From JBBTCX01 sp964494205 (lineage in GTDB: Bacteria > Planctomycetota > Phycisphaerae > UBA1845): a stretch of 64,000 bases of DNA. The translations under genes were made by a program, and so were the position numbers. Below, one piece after another: positions 9,649 to 19,325 of this stretch (position 1 is the first letter of the stretch; the number at the start of each line of letters is the position of its first letter). The notes below the pieces were generated by a model. It ran no database searches. It was not told the origin of the DNA and saw only the letters and a program-made list of their open reading frames with translations. The stretch is from positions 1-64,000 of the forward strand of contig CAZBRD010000010.1 in assembly GCA_964494205.1 (NCBI GenBank), read 5' to 3'.

Positions 9649-12600
9649 ATGCCGGTTTTCGCACTAGCCCTTCCTTTCGACTTTGAAAAACCCGCGTGGT
9701 TGTGGCTGGTGCTGTTGGTGCCGGTGCTCATTGCGGTGTCGGTCAAGAGCATGTCGGGGTTGGAGCCGGTGCGGCGGGTAGTGGCCATCATCATTCGCAG
9801 TGCGCTGGTGATCATTCTTGCATGCTGCCTGGCGGGGATTCAGCATGTGCAGCGCAACGAAGACCTCACGGTCATGTATGTGATGGATCGCTCGCACAGC
9901 GTGCAGGCGATGCAGGATTTTCAAGAGGATTTCGTCAGGCGCTCGACCAAGGATGTTCCACCTGCCGATCGCGTCGGGCTCATCGACTTCGCGCGGCATG
10001 CCTATCTGGAACAGCTTCCCATGACCGGCGGTTATTTCATTCCGCCCGGTCGTTTGCCGCAGATGGCAGGTGTCGAGCGTACCGATATTGCCGGCGGCTT
10101 GCGATTGGCGATGGCCATGTTCCCGCACGATACATCGAAACGCATCGTGCTGCTGTCAGACGGCAACGACAACATGGGTGATGTTTTGACCGAGGCGCGA
10201 CGGGCGAAGGCCGACGGAATTCCCATTGATGTCGTGCCGATTCGCTATCAGCATCGCAACGAAATTTATTTCGATCGAATGATCGCCCCAACGCAGGCGG
10301 AAAAGGGCGAGCAGGTGCCGTTGCGCATGATTGTCAACACACAGCGCCCCGCAAAAGGCACGATCTCGCTCTATCAGAACGGCAAACTCGTGGAACTTTC
10401 TGAAGAGGCGTCGCGCGTCGCGCTCCAACCCGGCAATAACACACTCTTCATCAAGTTGCCGGCGCAGGATATCGGTGCACAGACCTATGAGGCTGTGTTC
10501 CGTCCGGATGATGAATCCATGGACGCAGTGGCGCTCAACAACTCGGCGAGCGCGTTCACGTTCGTTTCGGGCGAAAGTCGCGTGCTCATCATTACCGAGA
10601 GTGCTGAACGGGAGGAGGCGTTTGTCGACGGCCTTCGCAGTGAGAATATTGAGGTCGTTATTCGCGAGCCGCAGCAACTGGACTCGTTCGACCTGCTCCA
10701 GATGATGACGTATTCGTCGATCATGCTTTCCAACGTCTCGGCAGCCGTCTTTACGGACGTGCAAAAGGAGCAATTGGCCACGTACGTTCGCGAAGGCAGC
10801 GGCTTGATCATGCTTGGCGGAGAGGAGAGTTTCGGTGCGGGCGGGTGGATCGGCACGCCGGTTGAGGAAGTCATGCCGGTCTCGTTCGAGATCAAGCACA
10901 AGCGAGTCATCCCGCGCGGTGCGCTTGTCCTGATCATGCACAGTTGCGAGATGCCTCGTGGGAACTATTGGGGCATCGAGATGGCCAAGAAGAGCGTAGA
11001 CACCGTCAGCTCGCAGGATTACCTCGGCGTGCTCGCATACACGTGGAACCCGGGCGGAACGAATTGGGAAGTGCCGCTCGATCTGGCGACGAACAAGGAA
11101 GCAGTGAAGAACAAGATCGATCGCATGCAGATCGGCGACATGCCCGACTTCGACTCGACGATGGAGATGGCCTACAAAGAACTGACCGGCGGGCGCGGGC
11201 GCGATGCGGCGCAGAAACACGTGATCATTTTCAGCGACGGAGATCCTCAACCACCTTCTAAAAAACTGATCAGCGACTATGTGAAGTCGAAGATCACGGT
11301 CAGCACGATCGGCATTGGCTGGGGGGCGCACGTCATGCAGCAGCCGTTGCAGAAAATCGCAAAGGACACCGGCGGCGTGCATTACGCGCCTAAGAATCCG
11401 AAAGAACTTCCGCAGATTTTTGTGAAAGAATCAAAGGTCGTGCGCCGGCCGCTCATTATCGATGAACCGTTCGTTCCCCGGATTGTGCAATATCAAAGCG
11501 ACGTCCTACAAGGGATTAATCCTGAGAGAGATTTTCCTCCGGCGCTCGGCGGTATGGTTCTCACATCGCCGAAAGAGAATCCCAATGTGCAAATTCCGAT
11601 GGTCCGCACGACCGACGACGGGGATGACCCGGTGCTCGCGCATTGGCAATATGAGCTGGGCAAAGCTGTCGCGTTCACCAGCGGCAATTGGCCCATTTGG
11701 GGTGAGGATTGGACCTCGTGGCCGAAGTTCAGCAAGTTCTGGGCGCAACTTGTTCGCTGGACGATGCGCCAAGAGACACCGGCGAACTTTGACACGTATA
11801 CAAAGCTGGAAGGAAGCAAGGCACGCATCGTCGTTGATGCGCTCGACAAGGATGCGAGCTACCTGAACTTTCTAACACTGCAAAGCAACGCCATCGGTCC
11901 GGACAACAAGCCCATCCAGCTCAAGTTTACGCAGAGCGGGCCGGGAAAGTACGAGGCTGAGTTCGACGCGGAGCAGGTGGGGCAGTATTTGGCCAATGTT
12001 CACATATTCGACCGCGGCAAGCACATCGGTACGCTGCGAACCGGTTTGTCTGCGCCGTTTTCTCCCGAGTATCGCGACCTGAAAGCCAACGAAGCGGTGC
12101 TGCGGCAGATAGCTGAGATTACCGCCGGTCGCTGGCTCGAAATGGAGCCGGAGCAGGCGGATATTTTCAGCCACGACCTTCCACCCACTGAGGCGAAGCG
12201 TCCCGCGTGGGAGTGGGTGATTTCGTGGCTGCTGTTGCCTTTATTTCTGCTGGACGTGGCTGTGCGGCGGTTGGCGAATTGGTTGGCGTATTCCATCGCG
12301 GTTGAGGTTGTGCTGCTGGTCGTTCTGCTCTTCGGGTTGGACATGATCCAACGCGGTGCGTGGGCCATTGTGGGTGTGTTCCTGCTGGCAGAGCTCGTCG
12401 GTTGGACAATTCGCTTCCGCTACATCGGACCGTTTATAGAGTTCCTGACACATGGTGTCATGGCGCAGGCGGGTGATCGTACGGCCTCGCTTGGACGACT
12501 TCGCGGAGCGCGCGAGCGTGTTCGCGACAAACTAAGCGATCGGGGCGATGACAGTACGGCGACCGAGGCGAAGCAAGATGAGCCCCCGCCGACACAACCC

Positions 12601-12822
12601 AAGTCAGTGGCTAAGCGAAAATTCGATGCTGGTGAATCCAAAGGAGTGAAGCCGACCGGCGATCTTTCCGAATCGCTGGGCGGGGCCAAGGCTGATGAAA
12701 CCAAGCCGCAACCGAAATCGACCCCCGGCGACAAACCGGCTGCCGACAATGAGGCGACGACTTCGCGCCTGCTGAAAGCGAAGAAGCGGGCTCGCGGCGG
12801 CGACGACGTAGGAAATGTTTGA
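9649..12822 (+). CDS. Large membrane protein: VWA domain, amidotransferase-like domain, second degenerate VWA
   Basis: 1,057 residues. N-terminal membrane segments lie at about 10-30 and 43-65. A VWA domain (about 75-210) has an intact metal-ion-dependent adhesion site (DRSHS, later TDIAGG and SDGNDN). Next is an Ig-like stretch, then a region resembling the class-I glutamine amidotransferase-like fold (about 300-430; VLIITE, MLGGEESFGAGGW). A second VWA-like domain (about 430-590) has the first metal motif replaced by MHSCEM. Three hydrophobic segments follow at about 852-920, then a charged Pro/Lys-rich tail. GGGAG precedes the ATG. It sits before moxR, so it probably joins the MoxR-VWA envelope complex as the periplasmic sensor or effector (inference from context). 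Confidence 0.8.
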   Translation: MPVFALALPFDFEKPAWLWLVLLVPVLIAVSVKSMSGLEPVRRVVAIIIRSALVIILACCLAGIQHVQRNEDLTVMYVMDRSHSVQAMQDFQEDFVRRSTKDVPPADRVGLIDFARHAYLEQLPMTGGYFIPPGRLPQMAGVERTDIAGGLRLAMAMFPHDTSKRIVLLSDGNDNMGDVLTEARRAKADGIPIDVVPIRYQHRNEIYFDRMIAPTQAEKGEQVPLRMIVNTQRPAKGTISLYQNGKLVELSEEASRVALQPGNNTLFIKLPAQDIGAQTYEAVFRPDDESMDAVALNNSASAFTFVSGESRVLIITESAEREEAFVDGLRSENIEVVIREPQQLDSFDLLQMMTYSSIMLSNVSAAVFTDVQKEQLATYVREGSGLIMLGGEESFGAGGWIGTPVEEVMPVSFEIKHKRVIPRGALVLIMHSCEMPRGNYWGIEMAKKSVDTVSSQDYLGVLAYTWNPGGTNWEVPLDLATNKEAVKNKIDRMQIGDMPDFDSTMEMAYKELTGGRGRDAAQKHVIIFSDGDPQPPSKKLISDYVKSKITVSTIGIGWGAHVMQQPLQKIAKDTGGVHYAPKNPKELPQIFVKESKVVRRPLIIDEPFVPRIVQYQSDVLQGINPERDFPPALGGMVLTSPKENPNVQIPMVRTTDDGDDPVLAHWQYELGKAVAFTSGNWPIWGEDWTSWPKFSKFWAQLVRWTMRQETPANFDTYTKLEGSKARIVVDALDKDASYLNFLTLQSNAIGPDNKPIQLKFTQSGPGKYEAEFDAEQVGQYLANVHIFDRGKHIGTLRTGLSAPFSPEYRDLKANEAVLRQIAEITAGRWLEMEPEQADIFSHDLPPTEAKRPAWEWVISWLLLPLFLLDVAVRRLANWLAYSIAVEVVLLVVLLFGLDMIQRGAWAIVGVFLLAELVGWTIRFRYIGPFIEFLTHGVMAQAGDRTASLGRLRGARERVRDKLSDRGDDSTATEAKQDEPPPTQPKSVAKRKFDAGESKGVKPTGDLSESLGGAKADETKPQPKSTPGDKPAADNEATTSRLLKAKKRARGGDDVGNV

Positions 12823-12969
12823 ATGAGTGACGAATGTCGAATGAGTTTTCGTGCGGTCGAATCCTCATTCGACAATCGGAAACCGACAATCGACAATGAG
12901 ACGCAGTTGAATACTGATGAGGGAAGGCTTCAGCGAAGACAGCCTGCCCCTATGCGATAGGAGCACATA
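12823..12969. repeat. Degenerate CGACAAT-type repeats in a gene gap
   Basis: The gap before moxR contains GAATGAGTGACGAATGTCGAATGAG, then ATTCGACAATCGG and CGACAATCGACAATGAG stretches. The same kind of filler (CGATTGTCGATTG) follows the Topo VI gene at 37781-37807. AGGAG at 12960-12964 serves moxR. Confidence 0.5.
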
Positions 12970-13989
12970 ATGGCAACCACCATCGATCCCATGGTCGAAA
13001 AGGCAACCGCGGAGTTCCGCGCGAAATTTCAGAAACTGCGCGACGAGATCGGCAAGGCCATCGTCGGTCATCAGGATATCATCGACGGCGTGCTGACGGC
13101 GTTGTTCGTCGGCGGGCACGTGCTGATCGAGGGCGTGCCGGGGTTGGGCAAGACCTACCTTGTGCGTACGCTGGCTCAGGCGGTCGATCTGAAGTTCTCG
13201 CGCATTCAGTTCACGCCGGACCTGATGCCCGCGGACATCATCGGTACGACGATCATTTCCGAAGACCCGGGGACCGGTAAACGGTCGTTCCAGTTCCAGA
13301 GAGGGCCACTGTTCGCACAAATCGTTCTGGCGGATGAAATCAATCGTGCGACGCCGAAAACGCAGTCGGCACTGCTTGAGGCTATGCAAGAGCATACAGT
13401 GACAGTCGGTGGCACTCGCCACACATTGGAAGAGCCGTTCTTCGTGATGGCCACCCAGAACCCGATCGAGCAGGAGGGTACGTATCCGCTGCCCGAAGCA
13501 CAGCTCGACCGCTTCATGTTCAAGCTGGTGGTGAAGTACTCCGGCAAGGAGGAGATGAAGACGATCCTCGATCGCACCACGACTGGCCATTCGCCGTCGA
13601 TTCAGAAGGTCATGAGCGGCGACGAGATCATGGGAACGCAGAACCTCGTGCGACGGATCGTGATGGCGCCGCACGTACAGGACTACGCGATCCGCGTCGC
13701 GATGGCTACGCACCCGCACGGTCCATATGCGCTGGATGCTACGAACAAGTACATTCGCTGGGGCGTGAGTCCGCGTGCGGCGCAAACGTTAAGCCTTGCC
13801 GCCAAGTTGAACGCGATGCTCGATGGTCGTTTCAATGCGAGTTTCAGCGACGTGCAGCGCATGGTGCTGCCAGCCATGCGTCACCGCGTGCTGCTGAATT
13901 TCGAAGGCGAGGCTGAGGGTATCAGCACGGATGACGTGCTGCGCGAGATTGTAGAAAAAACGCCAACGATGGCGCAAGCGGCGGCGTGA
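12970..13989 (+). CDS. MoxR family AAA+ ATPase
   Basis: 339 residues, the family's usual length. Walker A GVPGLGKT (about residues 58-65), Walker B LADEINR, the segment ATPKTQSALLEAMQEHTVTV, and the ATQNPIEQEGTYPLPEAQLDRF sensor block are all intact. MoxR ATPases work as chaperone-like remodellers with VWA-domain partners to mature or regulate envelope and metal-cofactor complexes. AGGAG lies 5 bases before the ATG. Downstream DUF58 and BatA-like VWA genes are the classical partners, although here an Uma2 gene intervenes. Cytoplasmic hexamer expected. Confidence 0.93.
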   Translation: MATTIDPMVEKATAEFRAKFQKLRDEIGKAIVGHQDIIDGVLTALFVGGHVLIEGVPGLGKTYLVRTLAQAVDLKFSRIQFTPDLMPADIIGTTIISEDPGTGKRSFQFQRGPLFAQIVLADEINRATPKTQSALLEAMQEHTVTVGGTRHTLEEPFFVMATQNPIEQEGTYPLPEAQLDRFMFKLVVKYSGKEEMKTILDRTTTGHSPSIQKVMSGDEIMGTQNLVRRIVMAPHVQDYAIRVAMATHPHGPYALDATNKYIRWGVSPRAAQTLSLAAKLNAMLDGRFNASFSDVQRMVLPAMRHRVLLNFEGEAEGISTDDVLREIVEKTPTMAQAAA

Positions 13990-14065
13990 GAGCTGTCAGC
14001 AAAATGAAAGAAAACGGAACTTGCAATTTGGAACTTACTGTGAACGGGGTACCAAGGAATAAAAG

Positions 14066-14665
14066 ATGATTGGTTCATTTCTCGTTTCAATGAAAAAGGG
14101 TCCGTTCCAAGGTCTGCGAATGAGTGCTGAAGAGTACTTGTCCATAGGTGAGACTTTTGAACGGTATGAGCTTATCGATGGAGTCGTAGTCAAGAGTCCA
14201 AGTCCTACTCCTTTACACCAGAAATTGTTGACGGTCGTCTTATCGCAAATTGATCGCTACGTCGAAGAAAATGCAATTGGCGATGTGTTTAACGAACTGG
14301 ACGTTCACTTGGGACGAGGACCGCGTGGGGCTGATTTGGTTTATCGACCTGATATCGTTTTCATTCGCAGCGGCAGACTTCCCCTCAGCGCAAAACATGT
14401 TCAGATTGCTCCAGACCTTGTTGTAGAAGTTGTGTCTCCGAGTTCTGCGTCTTTGGACTACGAAACCAAGAAAGGTGATTACGAGCGCGCCGGCGTCCTT
14501 GAGTATTGGATCATTGATCCCGAGGAAAATTCGATGACATTTTTTCGTCTGAAGGATGGTCGTTATGCGGCGATCAGCCCGGATCAAGGCTCGTTTGCAA
14601 GCCAGGCAGTTCCTGGATTTGTACTTAATCTAAAAAGAATTCGGGCGTTGCTCGCTAAAGAGTAA
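14066..14665 (+). CDS. Uma2 family endonuclease-like protein
   Basis: 199 residues of the Uma2 (DUF820) family, a PD-(D/E)xK-type nuclease fold. Seen: YELIDGVVVKSPSPTPLHQ (the Glu and Asp/Gly of motif I), YRPDIVFI, PDLVVEVVSPSS (core D-x-EVxS), DYETKKGDYERAGVLEYWIIDPEE (K-x-x-Y and WxxD). AAGGA lies 8 bases before the ATG. Families like this are greatly expanded in Cyanobacteria and Planctomycetota, with unproven roles. It is inserted between moxR and the DUF58 gene, an odd place for it; it is either a later insertion or part of the operon. A second Uma2 lies at 60069-60680. Confidence 0.85.
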   Translation: MIGSFLVSMKKGPFQGLRMSAEEYLSIGETFERYELIDGVVVKSPSPTPLHQKLLTVVLSQIDRYVEENAIGDVFNELDVHLGRGPRGADLVYRPDIVFIRSGRLPLSAKHVQIAPDLVVEVVSPSSASLDYETKKGDYERAGVLEYWIIDPEENSMTFFRLKDGRYAAISPDQGSFASQAVPGFVLNLKRIRALLAKE

Positions 14666-14685
14666 TCACTATTAAGAGCGAGTCC

Positions 14686-15576
14686 ATGCCCACGACCACA
14701 GACCAACTCCTCGATCCCGCCTTTATGGCCAAGCTTGATCAGCTTGCCTTTGTGAGCAAGAAGATCTTTGCGGGCAAGATGCGCGGCGAGCGGTTGAGCA
14801 AGCGCAAGGGGCAATCGGTCGAGTTCGCCGACCACCGCAGCTACGTTCCCGGTGATGACCTCCGCTTTCTCGACTGGAACATCTACGCCCGCCTTGAGCG
14901 ACTCTTCATCAAGCTGTTCCTCGAAGAAGAGGACTTACACGTCAGCGTGCTGGTGGACGTTTCCAAGAGCATGAACTGGGGCCAACCGAACAAGGGTCTC
15001 TACACGCGTCGCGTGGCCGCTGCTATCGCGTACATCGGTCTGATCAACTTTGATCGTGTGAGCTTGTATCTTTACTCCAATGGTCTGCGCGGTGAGCTGA
15101 CAGGCGTGCGCGGTCGTCGCCTCATGTTCAAGGTTGCGGACTTCCTCGAAAACGCGGAGTACGACGGCCACAGCGACCTCGAACTAGCCGGCAAGCAGTT
15201 CGCCACTCGCCATCCGCAGCCCGGCATTGTGCTTGTGCTCAGCGATTTCTTCGAAAAGGGCGGATTTGCTGACGGCATGCGCTACCTGCTCGGTCGTCAT
15301 TACGACCTCTATGCGTTGCAGATTCTAAGTCCTGAGGAAATCGACCCGCCGCTGGTGGGTGATCTTCGTTTGACGGATGTCGAGGACGACGATGTGGCTG
15401 AGGTCACGGTGAGTCGTGCTTTGATCAATCGCTACAAGCAGAATCTGCGAGCCTATTGTGAGAGCTTTCGCGAGTATTGCGCGCGTCGCGGCATCAGTTA
15501 CCTTTTCTCCAGCACACAAGTTCCGTTTGATCAGATCATCTTATCATACTTCCGCCAGCGAGGGCTGCTGGCATGA
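14686..15576 (+). CDS. DUF58 domain protein (MoxR partner)
   Basis: 296 residues. The family signature is clear: RLSKRKGQSVEFADHRSYVPGDDLRFLDWNIYAR, then a VWA-like core beginning DVSKSMNWG, with LVLSDFFEKGG later. DUF58 proteins are encoded with MoxR ATPases and are thought to be their cytoplasmic VWA adaptors (family knowledge). There is no membrane segment. The stop overlaps the next gene's ATG by 4 bases (ATGA), which indicates coupling with the BatA-like gene. Confidence 0.92.
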   Translation: MPTTTDQLLDPAFMAKLDQLAFVSKKIFAGKMRGERLSKRKGQSVEFADHRSYVPGDDLRFLDWNIYARLERLFIKLFLEEEDLHVSVLVDVSKSMNWGQPNKGLYTRRVAAAIAYIGLINFDRVSLYLYSNGLRGELTGVRGRRLMFKVADFLENAEYDGHSDLELAGKQFATRHPQPGIVLVLSDFFEKGGFADGMRYLLGRHYDLYALQILSPEEIDPPLVGDLRLTDVEDDDVAEVTVSRALINRYKQNLRAYCESFREYCARRGISYLFSSTQVPFDQIILSYFRQRGLLA

Positions 15577-17594
15577 CGTTTCTCAGTTGGCAAACGCTCG
15601 CGTGGGCGGCGGGTCTGTCGATTCCACCGCTCGTCGCGCTGTACTTCCTCAAGCTCAAACGCGTGGTGCGCGTCGTGCCGTCGACGCTTCTTTGGAAAAA
15701 GTCGATCGAAGACTTGCACGTCAATTCGCCTTTTCAGCGGTTGAGGAGCAGCCTGCTGTTGCTGTTGCAACTTCTGATTCTGATGTTGGCGGCGCTGGCC
15801 CTCGGCAAGCCCATGCTCGAGCTCGCGCAGAGAAACGAAGAAACGGTAATCCTCCTTATCGACCAATCCGCGTCGATGAGCGTTGTTGAAGCGGATGGCC
15901 GAACGCGGTTGGATCATGCGAAGGAACAAGCAAAGCGTTGTATTGACAACATGGGCGATAGTTCGCGGGCGATGGTCATTACCTATTGCGACCGGGCGAG
16001 CGTGACTTCGTCCTTTGATGCCGACAAGCAAGCCCTGAAACGCAAAATCGACGCCATCGAGCAGACCCAGAGCACGACCTCCCTCAACGAGGCGATCACG
16101 CTGGCTGAGGCTTACGCGCAGAACATCGTCATTGGCCAGGACGTCGGCACGAAGGACGTTGGTCCGGAGAAACCGGCCGCTCCCGCATCGGTGTTTCTCT
16201 TCACAGATGGGCGTGTTGAGGACGCGAGCCAACTGGTTGTGCAGAAGTTCGACGCAGACAAGATTAAGGTGACGATCGCCGGCACGCGTGCAGACAACGT
16301 CGGCATCCTCGCCATGGACGCGCGGCGAAACTATGAGCGGCCTGAATTGCTCGAAGTCGCGACGACCATACAGAACTTCGGGGCTGCTCCGATTTCATTC
16401 GACGCCACGCTTTATGTGGACGGCAAGAACCTCGACATTCGTTCCGTGGAATTAGCAGCCGGCGCTGCCGCGATCCCGGAGAATTCGGCGTCGAGCCAGC
16501 CTCCCGCGGGAAGTCTCGCGGTCGCTGCCTTCGACCCGGTGGAATTTGCCGGCGGTGGATTGGTGGAGGTCGTACTTAATGTAGATGACGCGCTCAAAGC
16601 GGACGACAAAGCGTGGGCTATCGTCGATGAACCGCGTCATGTCAAAGTTCTACTGGTCACTTCGGGCAACCCCTTTCTCGAAAATGTTTTGGAGACCTTA
16701 CCGCTCGAACTCACGCAAATGTCCGGTTCCGAATACGAAAGCGCCGAGGACACTCGCTTGATTGACGGTGAACGAAGCGCCTTCGACGTGGTGATCCTCG
16801 ATCGTCACTCAACGTCGCGTCTACCGCAGGGGAACTACCTCTTTTGGGGCTCAGTTCCCAAGATCTCGGGCGTATCGACGGGCCGTAGCATCGACGACGA
16901 AGTGATCTTCAATTGGGATGACACGCATCCGGTCCTGCGTCACGTGGCCGCCGAAGCGATATTTGTGAACCAGTGGCTGGAGTTGAAACTTCCACCCGAA
17001 GCCGTTTCGGTCATCGACGGTCAGACATCGCCGGTGATTGCCTATCTCACGCGCGACGCGAGCCAATTTCTGATTTCCGCTTTCAGCCTGATCATCGAGG
17101 GCGAAGACGGCGGGCAATACGTCAACACGTCGTGGGTGACGACCGTGGACTTTGTGGTTTTCATGCAGAACGCCGTGCAGTTCCTAGCATCGAACATATC
17201 GACGGTGAGCAAGAAGAGCATCATGCCGGGTCAGCCGGTGACGCTGCCGGTTCCGCAAAGGACGGATGAAATCGTAGTCGATCGACCCGATGGCTCATCG
17301 GATCGCGTCCCTACGGCCGGCTATCAGAACGTTCACTATGCACGCACGCGCAGCGTCGGCGCCTATCACATAGAACCCGGCGTGGAGGGGAACGATGTTT
17401 TCGCGGTAAACCTATTCAATGCCAATGAGAGCTTCGTGGCTCCTGCTTCGACGGTGAAACTCGGCGGGGCGCAGGTGCAGGCATCCGCCGGCGATATCAC
17501 GGTCAATCAACCTGCCTGGCCGCATTTTCTTCTGGCGTTGCTGGTTATCCTCATTCTCGAATGGGTCGTTTATAACAAACGCGTGTTTGTCTAG
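15573..17594 (+). CDS. BatA-like VWA membrane protein
   Basis: 673 residues. The N-terminal BatA domain (about 1-85) has two membrane segments around PPLVALYFLKLKRVVRVVPSTLLW. A VWA domain follows with an intact DQSAS metal site (about residue 95) and FLFTDGRVED. Then comes a long Ig-like and amidotransferase-like region (PRHVKVLLVTSGN, VVILDRHS). A last hydrophobic helix (about 650-668, FLLALLVILILEWVVY) precedes a short basic end. Bat proteins were first linked to aerotolerance in Bacteroides; the actual function is uncertain. It ends the MoxR cluster, and a hairpin (17637-17655) lies in the following gap. Confidence 0.88.
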   Translation: MTFLSWQTLAWAAGLSIPPLVALYFLKLKRVVRVVPSTLLWKKSIEDLHVNSPFQRLRSSLLLLLQLLILMLAALALGKPMLELAQRNEETVILLIDQSASMSVVEADGRTRLDHAKEQAKRCIDNMGDSSRAMVITYCDRASVTSSFDADKQALKRKIDAIEQTQSTTSLNEAITLAEAYAQNIVIGQDVGTKDVGPEKPAAPASVFLFTDGRVEDASQLVVQKFDADKIKVTIAGTRADNVGILAMDARRNYERPELLEVATTIQNFGAAPISFDATLYVDGKNLDIRSVELAAGAAAIPENSASSQPPAGSLAVAAFDPVEFAGGGLVEVVLNVDDALKADDKAWAIVDEPRHVKVLLVTSGNPFLENVLETLPLELTQMSGSEYESAEDTRLIDGERSAFDVVILDRHSTSRLPQGNYLFWGSVPKISGVSTGRSIDDEVIFNWDDTHPVLRHVAAEAIFVNQWLELKLPPEAVSVIDGQTSPVIAYLTRDASQFLISAFSLIIEGEDGGQYVNTSWVTTVDFVVFMQNAVQFLASNISTVSKKSIMPGQPVTLPVPQRTDEIVVDRPDGSSDRVPTAGYQNVHYARTRSVGAYHIEPGVEGNDVFAVNLFNANESFVAPASTVKLGGAQVQASAGDITVNQPAWPHFLLALLVILILEWVVYNKRVFV

Positions 17595-17636
17595 CCGTTG
17601 GTTGAGAATGTGGGACCAGCCTGTAATTGGTCATGA

Positions 17637-17655
17637 GACTGGTTGAAAACCAGTC
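17637..17655. repeat. Hairpin nested in a GTGGGAC...GTCCCAC inverted repeat
   Basis: GACTGGTT/AACCAGTC arms around GAA make a perfect 8-bp stem. Outer arms TGTGGGAC (17610-17617) and GTCCCACA (17653-17660) extend it. It lies just after the BatA-like gene and may end transcription, but no T-run follows, so a dispersed repeat is as likely. Confidence 0.55.
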
Positions 17656-17676
17656 CCACATGGTTAGCATCGACGC

Positions 17677-19188
17677 ATGATTGATTTTCAGCCAAGGCTC
17701 GAAGAGGTCGTCGCGGCAGCCCGTCATGCGAACGCTATTCCCATTTATGCGACCCTGCTCAGCGATCAGTTGACGCCAGTCAGCGCGTATGCACGGCTCG
17801 CGGCATCAGCTGATTACGCTTTTCTTCTGGAAAGCGTGATCGGAGGCGAAAAGATCGCGCGGTACTCGTTCCTTGGCACAAACCCGATTGCTGTGGTTGA
17901 GTCCAAGGACCAGCGAACGGTGGTCACGCGCGGCTCCCAGAAGGAGAAATTCGATCGCGTCGATCCCTTGGCCAAGCTCCGCGATGTGCTCGCGGGTTAT
18001 AAGGCGGTGCATCCGCCGACACTTCCGCGTTTTCTCGGCGGAGCTGTTGGTTACGCGGGTTATGATGTCGTTCGACACTACGAACCGCTCGGCGGTGCGC
18101 CGCGCGATGATCGCGACCTGCCCGATCTGCAGTTCGGCATTTATGATCAGATGGTTGTGTTCGATCACGTGCGCAAGACGGTCAGCGTGGTCGCCCACGC
18201 GCACATTCGCGATGGAGTCAGCGTCGAAGCTGCTTATGGCGACGCGTGCAAGCGAATCGGTCGCGTCATTGAGGAACTCGGTGACGTTCGAAATGGGGCG
18301 TTGCGCCCGTTGTCCACCGGTCGGCAGACGCCAATCGAATTCCAAACCACGCTCACGGAGCCGCAGTTCGATCAGGCCATTACTCAGTGCAAGCAGTACA
18401 TTCGCGCGGGCGATATCTTCCAGGTTGTGCTCTCGCAGCGACTCTCGACGATTTCGTCGGCCTCTCCTTTCGACATCTATCGTGCGTTGCGCGTGATCAA
18501 CCCGTCGCCGTTCATGTTCTACCTGCAATCGCCGGCGGTCACGCTGGTGGGCAGCTCACCGGAAATGCTCTGCCGAATCGAGGGTCGAACTGTTTCCACG
18601 CGTCCGCTGGCGGGCACGCGTCCGCGAGGCAAGACCGAAGCCGAGGACTTGGGTTTAGAAGCGGAGTTGCTCGCTGACCCCAAGGAGCGAGCTGAGCACA
18701 TCATGCTCGTCGATCTTGGCCGCAACGATCTCGCGCGAGTCTGTGAGCCGGGTAGCGTGGTGGTTGACGACCTGATGTCCGTCGAGCGTTACAGCCACGT
18801 CATGCACATTTGCAGCAATGTCTCCGGGCAACTCGGCGAGGGTAAGACAGCCTTCGATGCCCTGCGCAGCGTCATTCCTGTGGGTACGGTTAGCGGTGCG
18901 CCGAAAGTGCGGGCGATGAAGATCATCGATGAACTGGAGCCGGTTCGCCGTGGGCCGTATGCCGGCGCGGTCGGTTACATCGACTTCGGCGGCAACATGG
19001 ATACGTGCATCGCACTCCGCACGCTGGTGATTACTCCATCCAACCAGGGCAAGCATCGTGTCGACGCACAAGTCGGTGCGGGCATTGTGGCCGATTCCGA
19101 GTCGTCGCGCGAATACAAGGAAACATTGAACAAGGCCCAGGCCATGTTAAGCGCATTGCAACTCGCACACAGTTGGTCCCGGTCGTAA
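17677..19188 (+). CDS. trpE: Anthranilate synthase component I
   Basis: 503 residues, standard TrpE length. It converts chorismate to anthranilate using ammonia from the TrpG amidotransferase, the first step of tryptophan synthesis. Seen: the LLES tryptophan-feedback element (50-53), PLAGTRPRG, DLGRNDLARVCEPGSV, HICSNVSG, VPVGTVSGAPKVRAM, and GAGIVADSESSREYKET in the catalytic half. All point to TrpE rather than isochorismate or aminodeoxychorismate synthase. No trpG or other trp genes lie nearby, so the pathway genes are dispersed. No leader peptide or attenuator was noticed. Confidence 0.95.
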   Translation: MIDFQPRLEEVVAAARHANAIPIYATLLSDQLTPVSAYARLAASADYAFLLESVIGGEKIARYSFLGTNPIAVVESKDQRTVVTRGSQKEKFDRVDPLAKLRDVLAGYKAVHPPTLPRFLGGAVGYAGYDVVRHYEPLGGAPRDDRDLPDLQFGIYDQMVVFDHVRKTVSVVAHAHIRDGVSVEAAYGDACKRIGRVIEELGDVRNGALRPLSTGRQTPIEFQTTLTEPQFDQAITQCKQYIRAGDIFQVVLSQRLSTISSASPFDIYRALRVINPSPFMFYLQSPAVTLVGSSPEMLCRIEGRTVSTRPLAGTRPRGKTEAEDLGLEAELLADPKERAEHIMLVDLGRNDLARVCEPGSVVVDDLMSVERYSHVMHICSNVSGQLGEGKTAFDALRSVIPVGTVSGAPKVRAMKIIDELEPVRRGPYAGAVGYIDFGGNMDTCIALRTLVITPSNQGKHRVDAQVGAGIVADSESSREYKETLNKAQAMLSALQLAHSWSRS

Positions 19189-19325
19189 TCCGTCGTCGCC
19201 TGTTCGAATTCGCCTGAACAGTGCGGCTTCACGTTAGATCCCTCATTTCTGAAATTCCTAATTCACCTCTACTGATTCATTAGCTGCCGCAGACTATAAT
19301 CAATGGGTCGATAGAGAGCGCGTCT

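Noticed and set aside
10156..11382. 408-residue minus frame inside the VWA giant
   Set aside because: Arg/His-rich shadow of a well-supported gene, with no ribosome site.
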